From Actinomucor elegans (taxonomy: Eukaryota; Mucoromycota; Mucoromycetes; Mucorales; Mucoraceae): a stretch of 64,000 bases of DNA. This document shows, one piece after another, positions 1 through 10,107 of the stretch; the first letter of the stretch is position 1, and each line of letters begins with the position of its first letter. Below the pieces are notes generated by a model. That model had not been told where the DNA came from. It saw only the letters and a program-made list of their open reading frames with translations, and did not search any database. The position numbers and the translations under genes are program-made. The stretch covers positions 1 to 64,000 of the forward strand of contig JAMSLZ010000018.1 of the NCBI GenBank assembly GCA_026027325.1. Direction: 5' to 3'.

Positions 1-87
1 CCTAACCCTAACCATACCCTAACCTACCCTAACCCTAACCAACCCTAACCCTAACCCTAACCCTAACCCTAACCCTAACCCTAACCC
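1..87. repeat. Telomere repeat tract (CCCTAA)n
   Basis: The tract is CCCTAA on this strand (TTAGGG on the other), with a few irregular units among the first 40 bases and regular units after that. The C-rich strand running 5' to 3' into the chromosome is the orientation expected at a left chromosome end. It decays into non-telomeric sequence after about base 87. Confidence 0.95.
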
Positions 88-734
88 GAACCTTTATCCT
101 AAACATGATATTAACATATTTTTATCGCTGTTTCTAATTTATATTTATCTGTTCCCTTTATCTTATTTCTATTCCTAATTATATTCTTACCCGTATTCCT
201 ATTCATTGTCCTCCTTTAATCTTAGTTCTATGCTTATTATTTTGCAACTCATCCTGGTCTTATCGCTATATTGTTTTTAAAATCATCCTGTCTCTATTTT
301 TGATCCTAGCTTTTATATATTCCTGTCCGTATTTCTATTCCATTATTAGCCTTGTTCTTGCCCTAATGTATTCTTCTCATTTATCCTAATCCTAATCTTT
401 CCTTATATTTGTCCTAATTTGATCCTATTTCTATGTCCTTCTCTGACCCTACTGTCATTCTATCCTGTCATTATTCCCTCATTAATATTATCCTTATTCT
501 TAATCTTAATTCTGTTCTTGTTTTTATCATTGCTCTTAATTCATCTCTATTCTTTTCTTTATTTTTATTTTATTCCTATCTTATCTTAATTTTAGTCCTA
601 ACTTTACTATTATTCGTCTCACTGTGCATATCTCTAATCCTCATCTTAATTTTAAATTTTTTCCTAATTCTGTCCTCATATTATCTATATTATTCTTCCT
701 ATTTCTATTTAATGTTAACGTAATTTTATTCTTA
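88..734. repeat. Degenerate telomere-like pyrimidine-rich tract
   Basis: The + strand is almost all C, T and A, with recurrent CCTAA, CCTAAT and TCTTAAT words that look like decayed telomere units. Open frames here encode only hydrophobic low-complexity peptides and are not credible genes. Confidence 0.7.
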
Positions 735-1040
735 TCGAGGAACTATCTGCTCCACTATCACGTATCAAGCATATTCACAACCTCTGAATATCATGATACC
801 ACACACACAGTCCAGAAGGTTGCACTTTGCTTACCTTCACACGTCAGACTCCCTCACTGACCATTTTTTATATTTAGCGATACAGTAACTTTTATAATGA
901 TACAATAAATTATTATTATGAAAGATTTTAAATTGATATAAAAAAACAAAAACTTTATATTTTATAATATGTTTTATATATCTTTAGAATTATTAAAATA
1001 TATTAAAGATAATAACTATTCCTCATCCATAATCTTATCC
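735..1040 (+). repeat. Subtelomeric module, copy 1
   Basis: About 130 bp (735-866, containing CTGCTCCACTATCACGTATC) plus a more diverged AT-rich part recur at 6270-6560 in the same orientation. In both places the module follows a degenerate telomere-like tract, so tract and module form a repeated subtelomeric unit. No gene is seen. From 1041 to 1261 there is only AT-rich sequence. Confidence 0.65.
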
Positions 1041-1261
1041 TATTTCTTATTTGTGTCTTCTTCTATTTTTAATTTAATTTTTAGCCTATTATTATTATTA
1101 TATCTTTATTTATAATTTACTCTTCATTTAACTTTCTATCTAATGAGGATCTATCTATATCCTCATATTGTTTATACCATCTTTTAGATACTCCCATTAT
1201 ATTATTTTTATAAATATATATATAAAGCGTATCCTTAATTAATTAATTGTATCAATAACTA

Positions 1262-1398
1262 TTGAAAACGGTCAGTGGGGGTGTCTGACATAGGAACTTA
1301 AGCAAATTGTAACCTTCTGGACTGTGGGTGTTGTATCTTGATTTTCTTGGGTTGTGAAAATCCATGACACATTGTAGTGGAGTAGTTTGTTCCTCAAA
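1262..1398 (-). repeat. Subtelomeric module, inverted diverged copy
   Basis: Read on the minus strand, this follows the 735-866 module (start GAGGAAC, then the clamp TCCAGAAGGTT, ending near ACTGACC). With copy 1 it forms an imperfect inverted repeat with arms of about 130 bp around a 400-bp AT-rich spacer. Confidence 0.6.
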
Positions 1399-1860
1399 GA
1401 TAATATTGATAATCCTTAATTTATTGTTTATACAATAGCCTCTGAGCAACGTTAAAAATAAAAAAATTAAAATTAGTTTTTAAATTAAACAGTGTTTTTT
1501 GTAATTATAATTTTTTTTTGTTATAACACCTTTTTATTGTAATTTTTGAAAGTTTGGTAATTAACGTAAAAATAAGAAATTGCAATAATTATGCAAAACT
1601 TATAACGATTAAACTTTTATATTACTTTTCAATACAATTAAACTTTTTTTTCATAATATTTCACACCATATCGAAACCCTATTGTGCGACAATGTTTTTC
1701 TTTTAAAATTGATTAAAAAGCACGTCGTAAGTTTTTTAGCAACTTACAACTTGATAAATAAAGAAAACTATATAATTTTTATTTAATAATATGAAACTAA
1801 TTATAATATATATATTAATTACTAATGATATGTAATGTAGGTCTCTATTCTATAAGAGAT
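1390..1860. repeat. Remnant of a diverged A-type LTR, split by a solo repeat
   Basis: The sequence before 1444 and after 1843 joins into the end of the diverged A-type LTR seen whole at about 6992-7312. The split is at CCTCT, followed by ATTCTATAAGAG. Confidence 0.65.
1444..1843 (+). repeat. Solo terminal repeat, GA..TC family 1 (diverged)
   Basis: This is a 400-bp copy of the terminal repeat that brackets the DDE element at 2762-5199. It starts GAGCAACG and ends GTAGGTC, where other copies have GTAGCTC. TCT flanks both sides (1441-1443 and 1844-1846). The unoccupied sequence exists at about 7301, where CCTCTATTC runs on uninterrupted. It has more substitutions than the other family 1 copies, so it is older. 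Confidence 0.85.
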
Positions 1861-2761
1861 GCGCTCTTCTTGAACTCCTAATGCGAGCACAAGTGAATAA
1901 CTATTAGCCACAATCCAACAAGTAAAAATACAACTTCGAAACAAAAGTTAGTATGAACCAATTGAAGTCAAGTTGAATAAACTTTTTAACCAAGGTGTAG
2001 TAGATTTTTTCTATGTTTTCCTATATTTTTACCACAGTAACATCAATGAATTCACCGCCTGTACAAAACTTGTCGATATTTTTCAGTCCTTCATTACCAG
2101 GTTAGTGTTCTGTTGATTCTAAATAGGCTACTAACGCATTGGTACACCGTCATGTATACTATCCAATTCCTCGGTCCCCAAGCAAACCCATGGGTAGCAT
2201 TTTCTACCAACAATGTAGTAATGCTTCTGTTGTCGTATTCCATAATTAGTTTTTTTTTTAATAATCCAAGCAATGTCAACTTCAGATAGGGTGTTTCTTC
2301 TGCCGGTTGCCTTATTGCTACTACCAACGTCGTTTGTAGCATTCATCCTTGGATCCGAGCCATGGTGCTACCAAAAGTAAGCTTTTGCCATTTTGCAGGT
2401 CCAACTCTTCAAGGCTAATCAAAATACGCGATTTTAATTTAATAAGCATGTTATATTTTAGGTCAATATTTTTGAGAAACATTTTAATTCACAAGATTTT
2501 TTTACAAAATAAAAAAATGTTAAAAGTATATTATTTAATACAATTAATACTATTTTCATAAATACAAGTATATAACCTTCAGCCACAATTCAACGAGTAT
2601 AAATACAAGCTAGAAGAACTAGTTAGAAAGAATTAATAAATTTAAGTTGAATGAACTATAACCAAGTTATAATCGACTTACTACCTGCTTTTATCTTAAT
2701 TTTACCGCACGACTTATCTTCGATGATAGAGAGTTTATGAAGGTTAGTTGCACTAAGCATT
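1844..2761. repeat. Segmental duplication, copy 1 (LTR remnants and a decayed reading frame)
   Basis: This segment is closely matched by 7307-8256. It contains a B-like diverged LTR ending TTTTACCACA, then about 300 bp in which the minus strand keeps a short open frame around 2131-2346 that is partly shared by both copies, then another B-like LTR ending TTTTACCGCA near 2709, and the edge of an F-type LTR. I do not recognise the decayed frame; frameshifts differ between copies, so it is probably a pseudogene fragment. Confidence 0.7.
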
Positions 2762-3162
2762 GAGCAACGTTAAAAATAAAAAAAAATAAAAATTAGTTTT
2801 TAAATTAAATAGTGTTTTTTGTAATTATATTTTTTTTGTTTAACACTTTTTTATTGTAATTTTTGAAAGTTTGGTAATTAACGTAAAAATAAGAAATTGC
2901 AATAATTATGCAAAACTTATAAAGATTAAACTTTTATATTACTTTTCAATACAATTAAACTTTTTTTTTTCATAATATTTCACACCAGATCGAAACCCTG
3001 TTGTGCGACAATTTTTTTCTTTTAAAATTGATTAAAAAGCACGCCGTAAGTTTTTTAGCAACTTACAACTTGATAAATAAAGAAAGCTATATAATTTTAA
3101 TTTAATAATATGAAAATAATTATAATATATATATTAATTATTAATGATATGTAATGTAGCTC
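2762..3162 (+). repeat. Left terminal direct repeat, family 1
   Basis: The 401-bp repeat runs from GAGCAACG to GTAGCTC and is nearly identical to 4798-5199 and to the solo copy 52674-53075. A TATATAA-like stretch follows it directly at about 3163, upstream of the transposase start. Confidence 0.9.
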
Positions 3163-3345
3163 TTATATAAAAATTGCTCTTTGTTTTTGATTCATAGTAT
3201 CAATTTTTATTTTTTTTTTGCCAAATGTTTGAATGTTTAATATTAAAATAATTATAATTATAATCATTTCTGTAACATTAATTCAAACTCAATTACTTTT
3301 TTCTAAAAAATTGAATTATTATATAAATAAAAATAAGAACATCTT

Positions 3346-4797
3346 ATGACAATTGAAATAGAGGAACTATTAGAAAATGAATATGAAGAGATTAAAACAA
3401 ATTATTGGAAATTTTTAGATAATACATATAAATCTAATATTGAAAAACAATATCATAGAAGTAAAATAGGAAATTTTATTAACATTCAAAATATAAAAAA
3501 AGAATTATATGAACTATTAGGTGCAATTCCTATATTTGTATTTTTAACAGAAATTTGTAGTAAAATTAAAATGCCATCACCAGTATATAATGTAGAAAAA
3601 GGAATTTTGATTTTAAAATTATTAGTAGATGGTTGTTCCATTAATGATATGAAAATTTATGATGAGAATGATTCTTTTTATAGAATTTATAAATCTGTTT
3701 TTATTGATAATATAGATTTTTTAGAAAATTGGGTTAATAATACGATGTTTTATTGTTTTAGCAACAGCATTACTAGATTATTATATAGTAAATTATACAA
3801 TCCTAAAAATTTTGAACATTGTACATTACTTTTAGATGGAAGACATAATAGAATAGTAATTGAAGATATTGATTTAAATAAAAAAGATTTATATTCTTAT
3901 AAATTAAAGAAAAATGCATTAAACACCCAATTTATTATAGATTCAGCAGGATATATCATCTATGTTTCAGAATCATTACCGTGTAAATTTAATAATGACG
4001 ATAATATGTTTATTAATAATATAAATTTAATGAAATTTTTTAAACTAACAGATTGTTTATGCTATGATGGATTGTATGAAAATGTATTAGATGAAATTTT
4101 AAAAAAATATAATAATGTAGGATTACATATTACAGAAAATAACTTTTGTTTTCCAATAAAAAAAGAAAAAAATATTGATTTAGATGTTGATGAATTAAAT
4201 TTTAATAAACAATTAGGATCATATAGAAGTACCATTGAAACTTTTTTTGCAAAATTTTCAAATATATTCAAAAGATTTAGCTACAAAGCCAATGCAAGAA
4301 TTACAAAAGAAAAAACATATAACATTCAGATTAAATTAGCATTAGTTTTATTTAATATCAAAAACTTTGTAGAAAATAATAATATAGAAGAAAAATCTTA
4401 TTATAAACTATGGATGGAAAAAGATTTTGATTTTTTTGATACTATTAAGGATTTTAATATCGAAACTAAATCAATAAAGGCGGTATATAAAAAAGAAAAT
4501 ATAATGAATATGAAAAGTTTACAGGATGATCTTCTAAATAAACTTTTATCTGATAATAATTTTAAAATCAGCTTAACTAAAAATAAAATGCAAATTGATA
4601 ATGATGATAATAATACTAGTACTGATAAAAATGTATATGAGATACAATATATAATACAACATAGAAAAATAAATAATGAATATGAATATGAGGTAAAATG
4701 GAGAAATTATAAAAAACAAGTAAACAGTTGGATTAAAGAAAGTGACTTTCAAACAAAAGATATTCTAAAGAATTATTGGGATTCTATCAATGTCTAA
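3346..4797 (+). CDS. Harbinger/IS5-like DDE transposase with C-terminal chromodomain (family 1)
   Basis: This 483-aa protein has an N-terminal helical region, including a possible helix-turn-helix near residues 95-130. The nuclease core has a plausible triad: D164 in LLLDGRHNR, D241 in CYDGLYEN and E298 in RSTIETFF. This is the pattern of the DDE_Tnp_4 (PIF/Harbinger, IS5-like) group. Residues about 429-480 form a chromodomain (YEIQYIIQHRK, YEVKWRNY, then YW near the end), expected to bind methylated histone tails and steer integration. Homologues lie at 20084-21521 and 31742-33178. The frame is uninterrupted, so it may be functional. Its stop codon (4795-4797) abuts the right terminal repeat exactly. 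Family assignment is by motif, not search. Confidence 0.85.
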   Translation: MTIEIEELLENEYEEIKTNYWKFLDNTYKSNIEKQYHRSKIGNFINIQNIKKELYELLGAIPIFVFLTEICSKIKMPSPVYNVEKGILILKLLVDGCSINDMKIYDENDSFYRIYKSVFIDNIDFLENWVNNTMFYCFSNSITRLLYSKLYNPKNFEHCTLLLDGRHNRIVIEDIDLNKKDLYSYKLKKNALNTQFIIDSAGYIIYVSESLPCKFNNDDNMFINNINLMKFFKLTDCLCYDGLYENVLDEILKKYNNVGLHITENNFCFPIKKEKNIDLDVDELNFNKQLGSYRSTIETFFAKFSNIFKRFSYKANARITKEKTYNIQIKLALVLFNIKNFVENNNIEEKSYYKLWMEKDFDFFDTIKDFNIETKSIKAVYKKENIMNMKSLQDDLLNKLLSDNNFKISLTKNKMQIDNDDNNTSTDKNVYEIQYIIQHRKINNEYEYEVKWRNYKKQVNSWIKESDFQTKDILKNYWDSINV

Positions 4798-5199
4798 GAG
4801 CAACGTTAAAAATAAAAAAAAATAAAAATTAGTTTTTAAATTAAATAGTGTTTTTTGTAATTATATTTTTTTTTGTTTAACACTTTTTTATTGTAATTTT
4901 TGAAAGTTTGGTAATTAACGTAAAAATAAGAAATTGCAATAATTATGCAAAACTTATAAAGATTAAACTTTTATATTACTTTTCAATACAATTAAACTTT
5001 TTTTTTTCATAATATTTCACACCAGATCGAAACCCTGTTGTGCGACAATTTTTTTCTTTTAAAATTGATTAAAAAGCACGCCGTAAGTTTTTTAGCAACT
5101 TACAACTTGATAAATAAAGAAAGCTATATAATTTTAATTTAATAATATGAAAATAATTATAATATATATATTAATTATTAATGATATGTAATGTAGCTC
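4798..5199 (+). repeat. Right terminal direct repeat, family 1
   Basis: The 402-bp copy is in the same orientation as the left one. It begins one base after the transposase stop codon and would supply its 3' UTR and transcription end. Confidence 0.9.
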
Positions 5200-5322
5200 A
5201 TTGATTTCCATATATATCTTTTAACCGACGTTACAAAGCTGTCAAAGCGCAAGCTGAGTATAAGCATTGTCGAACGTTGACCTGATTGGAGACGGAAACT
5301 GAACAAGTCATGTTTACAACAC
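5200..5322 (-). repeat. F-type LTR fragment
   Basis: It matches the end of the minus-oriented LTR at 23739-24101, ending GTTTACAACA. Its other part lies just left of the family 1 element. From 5323 to about 5445 I see nothing recognisable. Confidence 0.75.
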
Positions 5323-5444
5323 TATAGCCTTAAGTAATTCTGGAGTGTCTTTTTCATTACCTCTAGCTTTAGGCTTAATATTGCTTATTTTACATCATTC
5401 CCAAGCCAAATATATTTCAACTTTAAGGTATCCCTGTTTCTAGC

Positions 5445-5660
5445 CCTAACCCTATCTCTGAAGGTAAACCCTTTCTCATGTGGTGTGATTAGCTCTCTCA
5501 GCCTACGAGTGTTATAAACCTGAGGTATGCCTTGTGCAAACCCTAGCCCTAGCCCTCAGGGTACTACCCTTTCTCATGTGGTGTGATTAGCTCTCTCAGC
5601 CTACGAGTGTTATAAACCTGAGGTATGCCTTGTGCAAACCCTAGCCCTAGCCCTCAGGGT
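5445..5660 (+). repeat. Telomere-associated tandem repeat, 98-bp unit
   Basis: Two units begin near 5462 and 5561. Each contains a CTCATGTGGTGTGATTAGCT block and ends in CCCTAGCCCTAGCCCT, a telomere variant. A related unit occurs once at 10861-10960. Confidence 0.85.
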
Positions 5661-6270
5661 ACTACCCTAACCTTAGTCCTATTCCTAATCTTAATCCTGG
5701 CTCTAATCTTAATCCTAACCATATTAATAATCTTGTTTCTGTCTCCTTTCCCTAAATCTATTTTTTACGCAGTTATTCTGGTTTTCCATTTATATCTATT
5801 TCTAATTTTTTACTCTAATCCTCTTTCTAATTTTTGTTCTTATTACTCATCTTATTTTTAATTATTATTGTATTCCTCATTTCTATTTTTAAATTATTTC
5901 TTAATCTTAAGTTTAATATTTGTATTATTGTTCCTGTCGTTAACTCTATTCTTAATCAATATTCCTAATTCTGTGTTTTATCTTAATCGTATTCCTATCT
6001 CTAATTTTAACCTTATCTTTGTCCCTTGTCGTCTCCCTAGTCCTCTATGTATTGTCCTATTCAATCTTTTTTTTTTTAATTCTCAATTATAATTTTAATT
6101 CTATTCTTAATAATAATCTTAGTCTGGTCTATTCTTATCTCTAATCTTAATTTTTTCCAATATATTGCTCTATTTTTCTTTTTTCTTTTTTTTTTTTTTT
6201 TTTTTTTTTGGTAACTGCTTTTTTGTCGCCGTATCTTTCTCTGATTTTTGTCTTTTTGTGTCTTTTCGCT
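5661..6270. repeat. Degenerate telomere-like tract and T-run
   Basis: The tract starts as recognisable ACCCTAACCTTAG and decays into a C/T-rich + strand, ending in a roughly 37-base T-rich run at 6176-6212. No credible gene is present. Confidence 0.7.
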
Positions 6271-6560
6271 TGTGAGTATTTATCTGCTCCACTATCACGT
6301 ATCATGCATATTCACAACTCCATAACATCATGATACCATTCACATCGTCCAGAATTTTTTGCACTTTGCTTACCTTCCCATGTCAGACTCAGTTCATGAT
6401 CGTATTTGTTATTTAATGATACAAACATAATTTTAATGATACTATTATTATTTATTTGAGAAGTATTTATACCAGAAAAAAATAACTATAAAAATGTTTT
6501 ATATAATACTCTTATTGTACTTTTAAAATATTTGCTGTATTTTTAAGATAATTATAGTTC
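6270..6560 (+). repeat. Subtelomeric module, copy 2
   Basis: It repeats 735-1040, including CTGCTCCACTATCACGTATC and the following AT-rich section, again directly after a telomere-like tract. From 6561 to 6990 there is T-rich sequence with no feature I can support. Confidence 0.65.
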
Positions 6561-6991
6561 CTCATTATTAACTGTTAATTTGAAATTTACTGTTAGCCTT
6601 TTTTTTATCGTTAATTTTATCTCTAATCTTATTATTATTTTTAACCTCGATTTAATTTAATATTATATTTATTTCTATCCTTGATTTTTATCTTTAAATA
6701 TTACCTTAGCCTTCGTTTATCCCTGCATATTCATTATAGATATATAATGTATAATAAGTTTTACTATTTTATTCATTTTTATTATTAACTTTTGTCTTTA
6801 TCCTCGTCATATTATTATCTTTCATATTTATGCCATTCCTGTTATTCCTTTTTTTCTATCTTGATATTGCTTACTTTTGTATTTTCCTGATTCATATGTG
6901 CCTATTATTTATTTTTTCTTTTTACAGTAATCGCGATTTTATTTTCTTAAGTTTAAATTATGTTCCTAACTTTAGCATTTAAAATTAATAT

Positions 6992-7312
6992 GTGTTGTAT
7001 TAACACAGTTATAATAATCATAATAATAAGCACTAAGAATATTAATTTTAACATTATGCTTTATTATTATAAACCAATATAAATATAAAGATCGCAAAGT
7101 ATACCTGATCTAAACCTGTTTATATTAATAATATAGCTAAATGTGGAGAATATTATATTTAAGAATATGTTATGTTCCAGGTGTATCGTCTAGTTATACA
7201 TATATATATCCATCTGTGGCATGAATCTTAAACATACCAACTCATAAGTTCTTCCGTAAAGATAATATCAATAATACTTAATTTATTATTTATACAATAG
7301 CCTCTATTCTAT
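6992..7312 (-). repeat. Diverged A-type LTR
   Basis: It follows the A-type LTR along its length (block order TAAACCTGTTTATATTAATA, CATCTGTGGCATGAATC, ACAATAGCCTCTATTC) with many substitutions. Its sense strand is minus, judged from the intact A-type LTRs. Confidence 0.65.
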
Positions 7313-8256
7313 AAGAGATGCACTCTTCTTGAACTCCTAATGCGAGCACAAGTGAATAACTATTAGCCACAATCCAACAAGTAAAAATACAACTTCGAAA
7401 CAAAAGTTTGTATGAACCAATTGAAGTCAAGTTGAATAAACTATAACCAAGGTGTAGTCGATTTTTTTCTATGTTTTCCTATATTTTTACCACAGTAACA
7501 TCAATGAATTCATCGCCCCTGTACAAAACTTGTCGATATTTTTCAGTCCTTCATTACCAGGTTAGTGTTCTGTTAATTCTAAATAGGCTACTAACGCATT
7601 GGTACACCGTCATATGTATACTATCCAATTCCTCGGCCCCCAAGCAAACCCATGGGTAGCGTTTTCTACCAACAATGTAGTAATGCTTCTGTTGTCGTAT
7701 TCCATGATTAGTTTTTTTTTTTAATAATCCAAGCAATGTTATCTTCAGATAAGGTGTTTCTTCTGCCGGTTGCCTTATTACTACTACCAACGTCGTTTGT
7801 AGCATTCATCCTTCAATCCGAGCCATGGTGCTACCAAAAGTAAGCTTTTGCCATTTTGCAGGTCCAACTCTTCAAGGCTAATCAAAATACGCGATTTTAA
7901 TTTAATAAGCATGTTATATTTTAGGCCAATATTTTTGAGAAACATTTTAATTCACAAGACTTTTTTACAAAATAAAAAAAGAAAAAAATGTTAAAAGTAT
8001 ATTATTTAATACAATTAATACTATTTTCATAAATACAAGTATATAACCTTCAGTCACAATTCAACGAGTATAAATACAAGCTAGAAGAACTAGTTAGAAA
8101 GAATTAATAAATTTAAGTTGAATGAACTATAACCAAGTTATAATCGACTTACTACCTGCTTTTATCTTAATTTTATCGCACGACTTATCTTCGGTGATAG
8201 ATAGTTTATGGAGGTTAGTTGCACTAGGCATTGATTTACATATATATCTTTTAACC
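7307..8256. repeat. Segmental duplication, copy 2
   Basis: It is closely similar to 1844-2761, with the same order of LTR remnants and the same decayed minus-strand frame near 7554-7805. It lacks the family 1 DDE insertion and instead carries a B-type LTR at its right end. Two copies within 6 kb fit unequal exchange between subtelomeres. Confidence 0.75.
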
Positions 8257-8557
8257 TGTGGTGAAATAACCACATAGTTGAAGTACAGACAGACTAGAGG
8301 CCTGTGCGCCCTAGCTGTAGCACATACATACTAAAGCATCATTGATTACCTTATACAGCGATACAGTCCTTAAACAGAGATACGTCCTTCTTATACTTTT
8401 TATATGAACACAAGTAAATAACCTTCAGTCACAATTCAACGAGTATAAATACAAGCTAGAAAAACTAGTTAGAAAGAATTAATCACATTTAAGTTGAATA
8501 AACTATAACCAAGTTATAATCGACTTACTACCTGCTTTTATTTTTAATTTTACCGCA
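8257..8557 (+). repeat. Solo B-type LTR
   Basis: The 301-bp LTR starts TGTGGTGAAAT and ends TTTTACCGCA. A 5-bp duplication TAACC flanks it (8252-8256, 8558-8562). It interrupts an F-type LTR remnant, which resumes at 8558 and runs to about 8655. Confidence 0.88.
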
Positions 8558-8721
8558 TAACCGACGTTACAAAGCTGTCAAAGCACAAGCTGAGTATAAG
8601 CATCTTGTCGAGCATTGACCTGATTGGTGACGGACACTGAGCAAGCCATAATTCTAGCAGCTCCTTGTATTATTACTGCTGGTAATGTTTATGCCAAGTA
8701 ATGATGAATGGATCTAGAAGC

Positions 8722-9029
8722 TGTTGTGTTTGCACAATGAAATAATAAAGAAGACCAAAGGAAATATTTTTTAGACTGCGCTTTATTATCAAAGATAAAT
8801 ATAAAGATGAAAACCCTATAACTATGTCTAAACTAAACCTATTTATATTAATCGTCTATCTAAGTGTGGTGAAGAGGATTTAAGAAGATGTTATGTTATA
8901 GGTCTATGTTCTAGATATATATTCATCTGAGACATGAATCTTAGACATATCAACTCATAAGTACTTCCGTAGAAATGAGATCGATAATGAATAAGTTATT
9001 ATTCATACAATAGTCTCTATTCTATAACA
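8722..9029 (-). repeat. A-type LTR, solo or fragment
   Basis: It begins TGTTGTGTTTGC and ends CTATTCTATAACA, and is older than other A-type copies. The flanks (GAAGC and CTTCT) do not match, so later rearrangement is likely. From 9030 to 9440 I see no feature. Confidence 0.8.
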
Positions 9030-9440
9030 CTTCTGCAGCTACTGTAAACGAAAAAAGGGTTTCAATGTTTTATAAATTAATCTTTTTCTCTTCATATAGC
9101 TGTCTAAAATAAAACTATGCAGTTGATGTTAGTATCAATAGAGAGCTAAAACTTTGGTATTTTTTTCTATAGGTTTTTCTTCATTCTGAACTGTATTTAA
9201 AACTAGGGAGTTAAGGAGAAGTTGAGAAATTTTGATTTTTTGATGTTTCAAAACATGTCGTTACTTAACATCGCATAAACTTATTTTAAATTGAGCTATC
9301 GAAGAAATTTAAAACATGGTCCAAAACAATGGGACATTCTTTATGAATAGGAAAATTAAAATAAAGAATAAAAGAAGCTGGCTCTTCCTGTCCAAATTGA
9401 ATATTTTCACCACCTTTTTTTTATAAGAAAAATTAACATC

Positions 9441-9735
9441 ATGGTTCGTTCTATTACTAAAGATAAGCAAGACACTCTCAAGTCACTGTTGTCAAGAAAC
9501 ATTCCATACTCAAGAATTCAGAAACAACTAGCAGATATTTCTCTAGCCACTTTATTAGTAGATATAAAGATAAATTTTTTCCTACTACGAAGCCTGCTAG
9601 CACTGGAAGGCCATGTTCAGTAAGCAATACAACAAAGAAATACATTCAAAATAAAATGAAAACCGTTCAATTCAAATCACCACAAGATATAAAGGCTTTT
9701 ATCTTATTTCAGTTGGAATTAATATGGCAATGAGG
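9441..9735 (+). pseudogene. Truncated Tc1/mariner-type transposase, N-terminal part
   Basis: The frame opens with MVRSITKDKQDTLKSLLS and a helix-turn-helix (IPYSRIQKQL). It shifts frame near 9545, after which the other frame gives SRYKDKFFP and TGRPCSVS, the usual second DNA-binding region of Tc1-type proteins. It stops at 9735 with no catalytic domain. A possible short intron ends at TTTCAG near 9710. It is interrupted at 9762 by a GA..TC family repeat. Confidence 0.6.
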
Positions 9736-9761
9736 AGCATTCAGTTAATGCTTCATTCTAT

Positions 9762-10107
9762 GAGTCACGTTTATTAGTATATTGTAGTTGTAAGTTACAA
9801 AAATAACTTACTACGTGCTTTTTTAATTGATTTTTTAAAGAAAAAAAATTATGAAATATGTTTTGAAAAATAAAAATTTCACTCATACATATAAAATTAT
9901 TAAAATATAATTAATGCTATTTATAAATTTATAATTATTTACAAAAATAGTATTAATTAAAAATAAAACGATATATAAAATGTTTTATACAGTATATAAT
10001 TTATTAAGGTATTTAAAACAATAAGTTATTTCTATAGTTATATTAAAAATTAAAAGTATATAAATTAGGTTATAATATTATTATAATTTAATTCTGTATC
10101 ATTACTC
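9762..10107 (+). repeat. GA..TC family 5 terminal repeat, copy 1
   Basis: The 346-bp AT-rich repeat starts GAGTCACG and ends ATTACTC. It matches the split copy 12222-12470 plus 18642-18738. Its flanks (TAT left, ACT right) do not agree, so one side has probably been rearranged. Confidence 0.7.

Larger units (their letters stand above)
2762..5199 (+). mobile_element. LTR-like DDE-chromodomain element, family 1 (full length)
   Basis: The 2438-bp element has direct terminal repeats at 2762-3162 and 4798-5199 that appear to differ only by one T in a T-run. The ends are GAGC...GCTC and a 3-bp duplication ATT flanks it (2759-2761, 5200-5202). The interior holds one gene, a DDE transposase with a chromodomain, and no reverse transcriptase, protease or gag. 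It sits in an F-type LTR; the uninterrupted site is seen at about 23971. Direct rather than inverted long repeats are abnormal for a DDE element. A chance composite of two solo insertions is unlikely because three further elements share the layout. Confidence 0.85.

Noticed and set aside
433..860. Open frames encoding leucine/isoleucine-rich peptides
   Set aside because: They are low-complexity translations of the degenerate telomere-like C/T tract; the same happens at 5625-6092 and 18740-18964.
2094..2346. Possible conserved gene on the minus strand
   Set aside because: The two copies of the duplication have different frame breaks and I recognise no domain; kept only as part of the duplication.
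2762..5199. Interpretation as an ordinary LTR retrotransposon
   Set aside because: No reverse transcriptase, protease or gag, ends are GA..TC rather than TG..CA, and duplications are 3 bp rather than the 5 bp seen for every true LTR element here.
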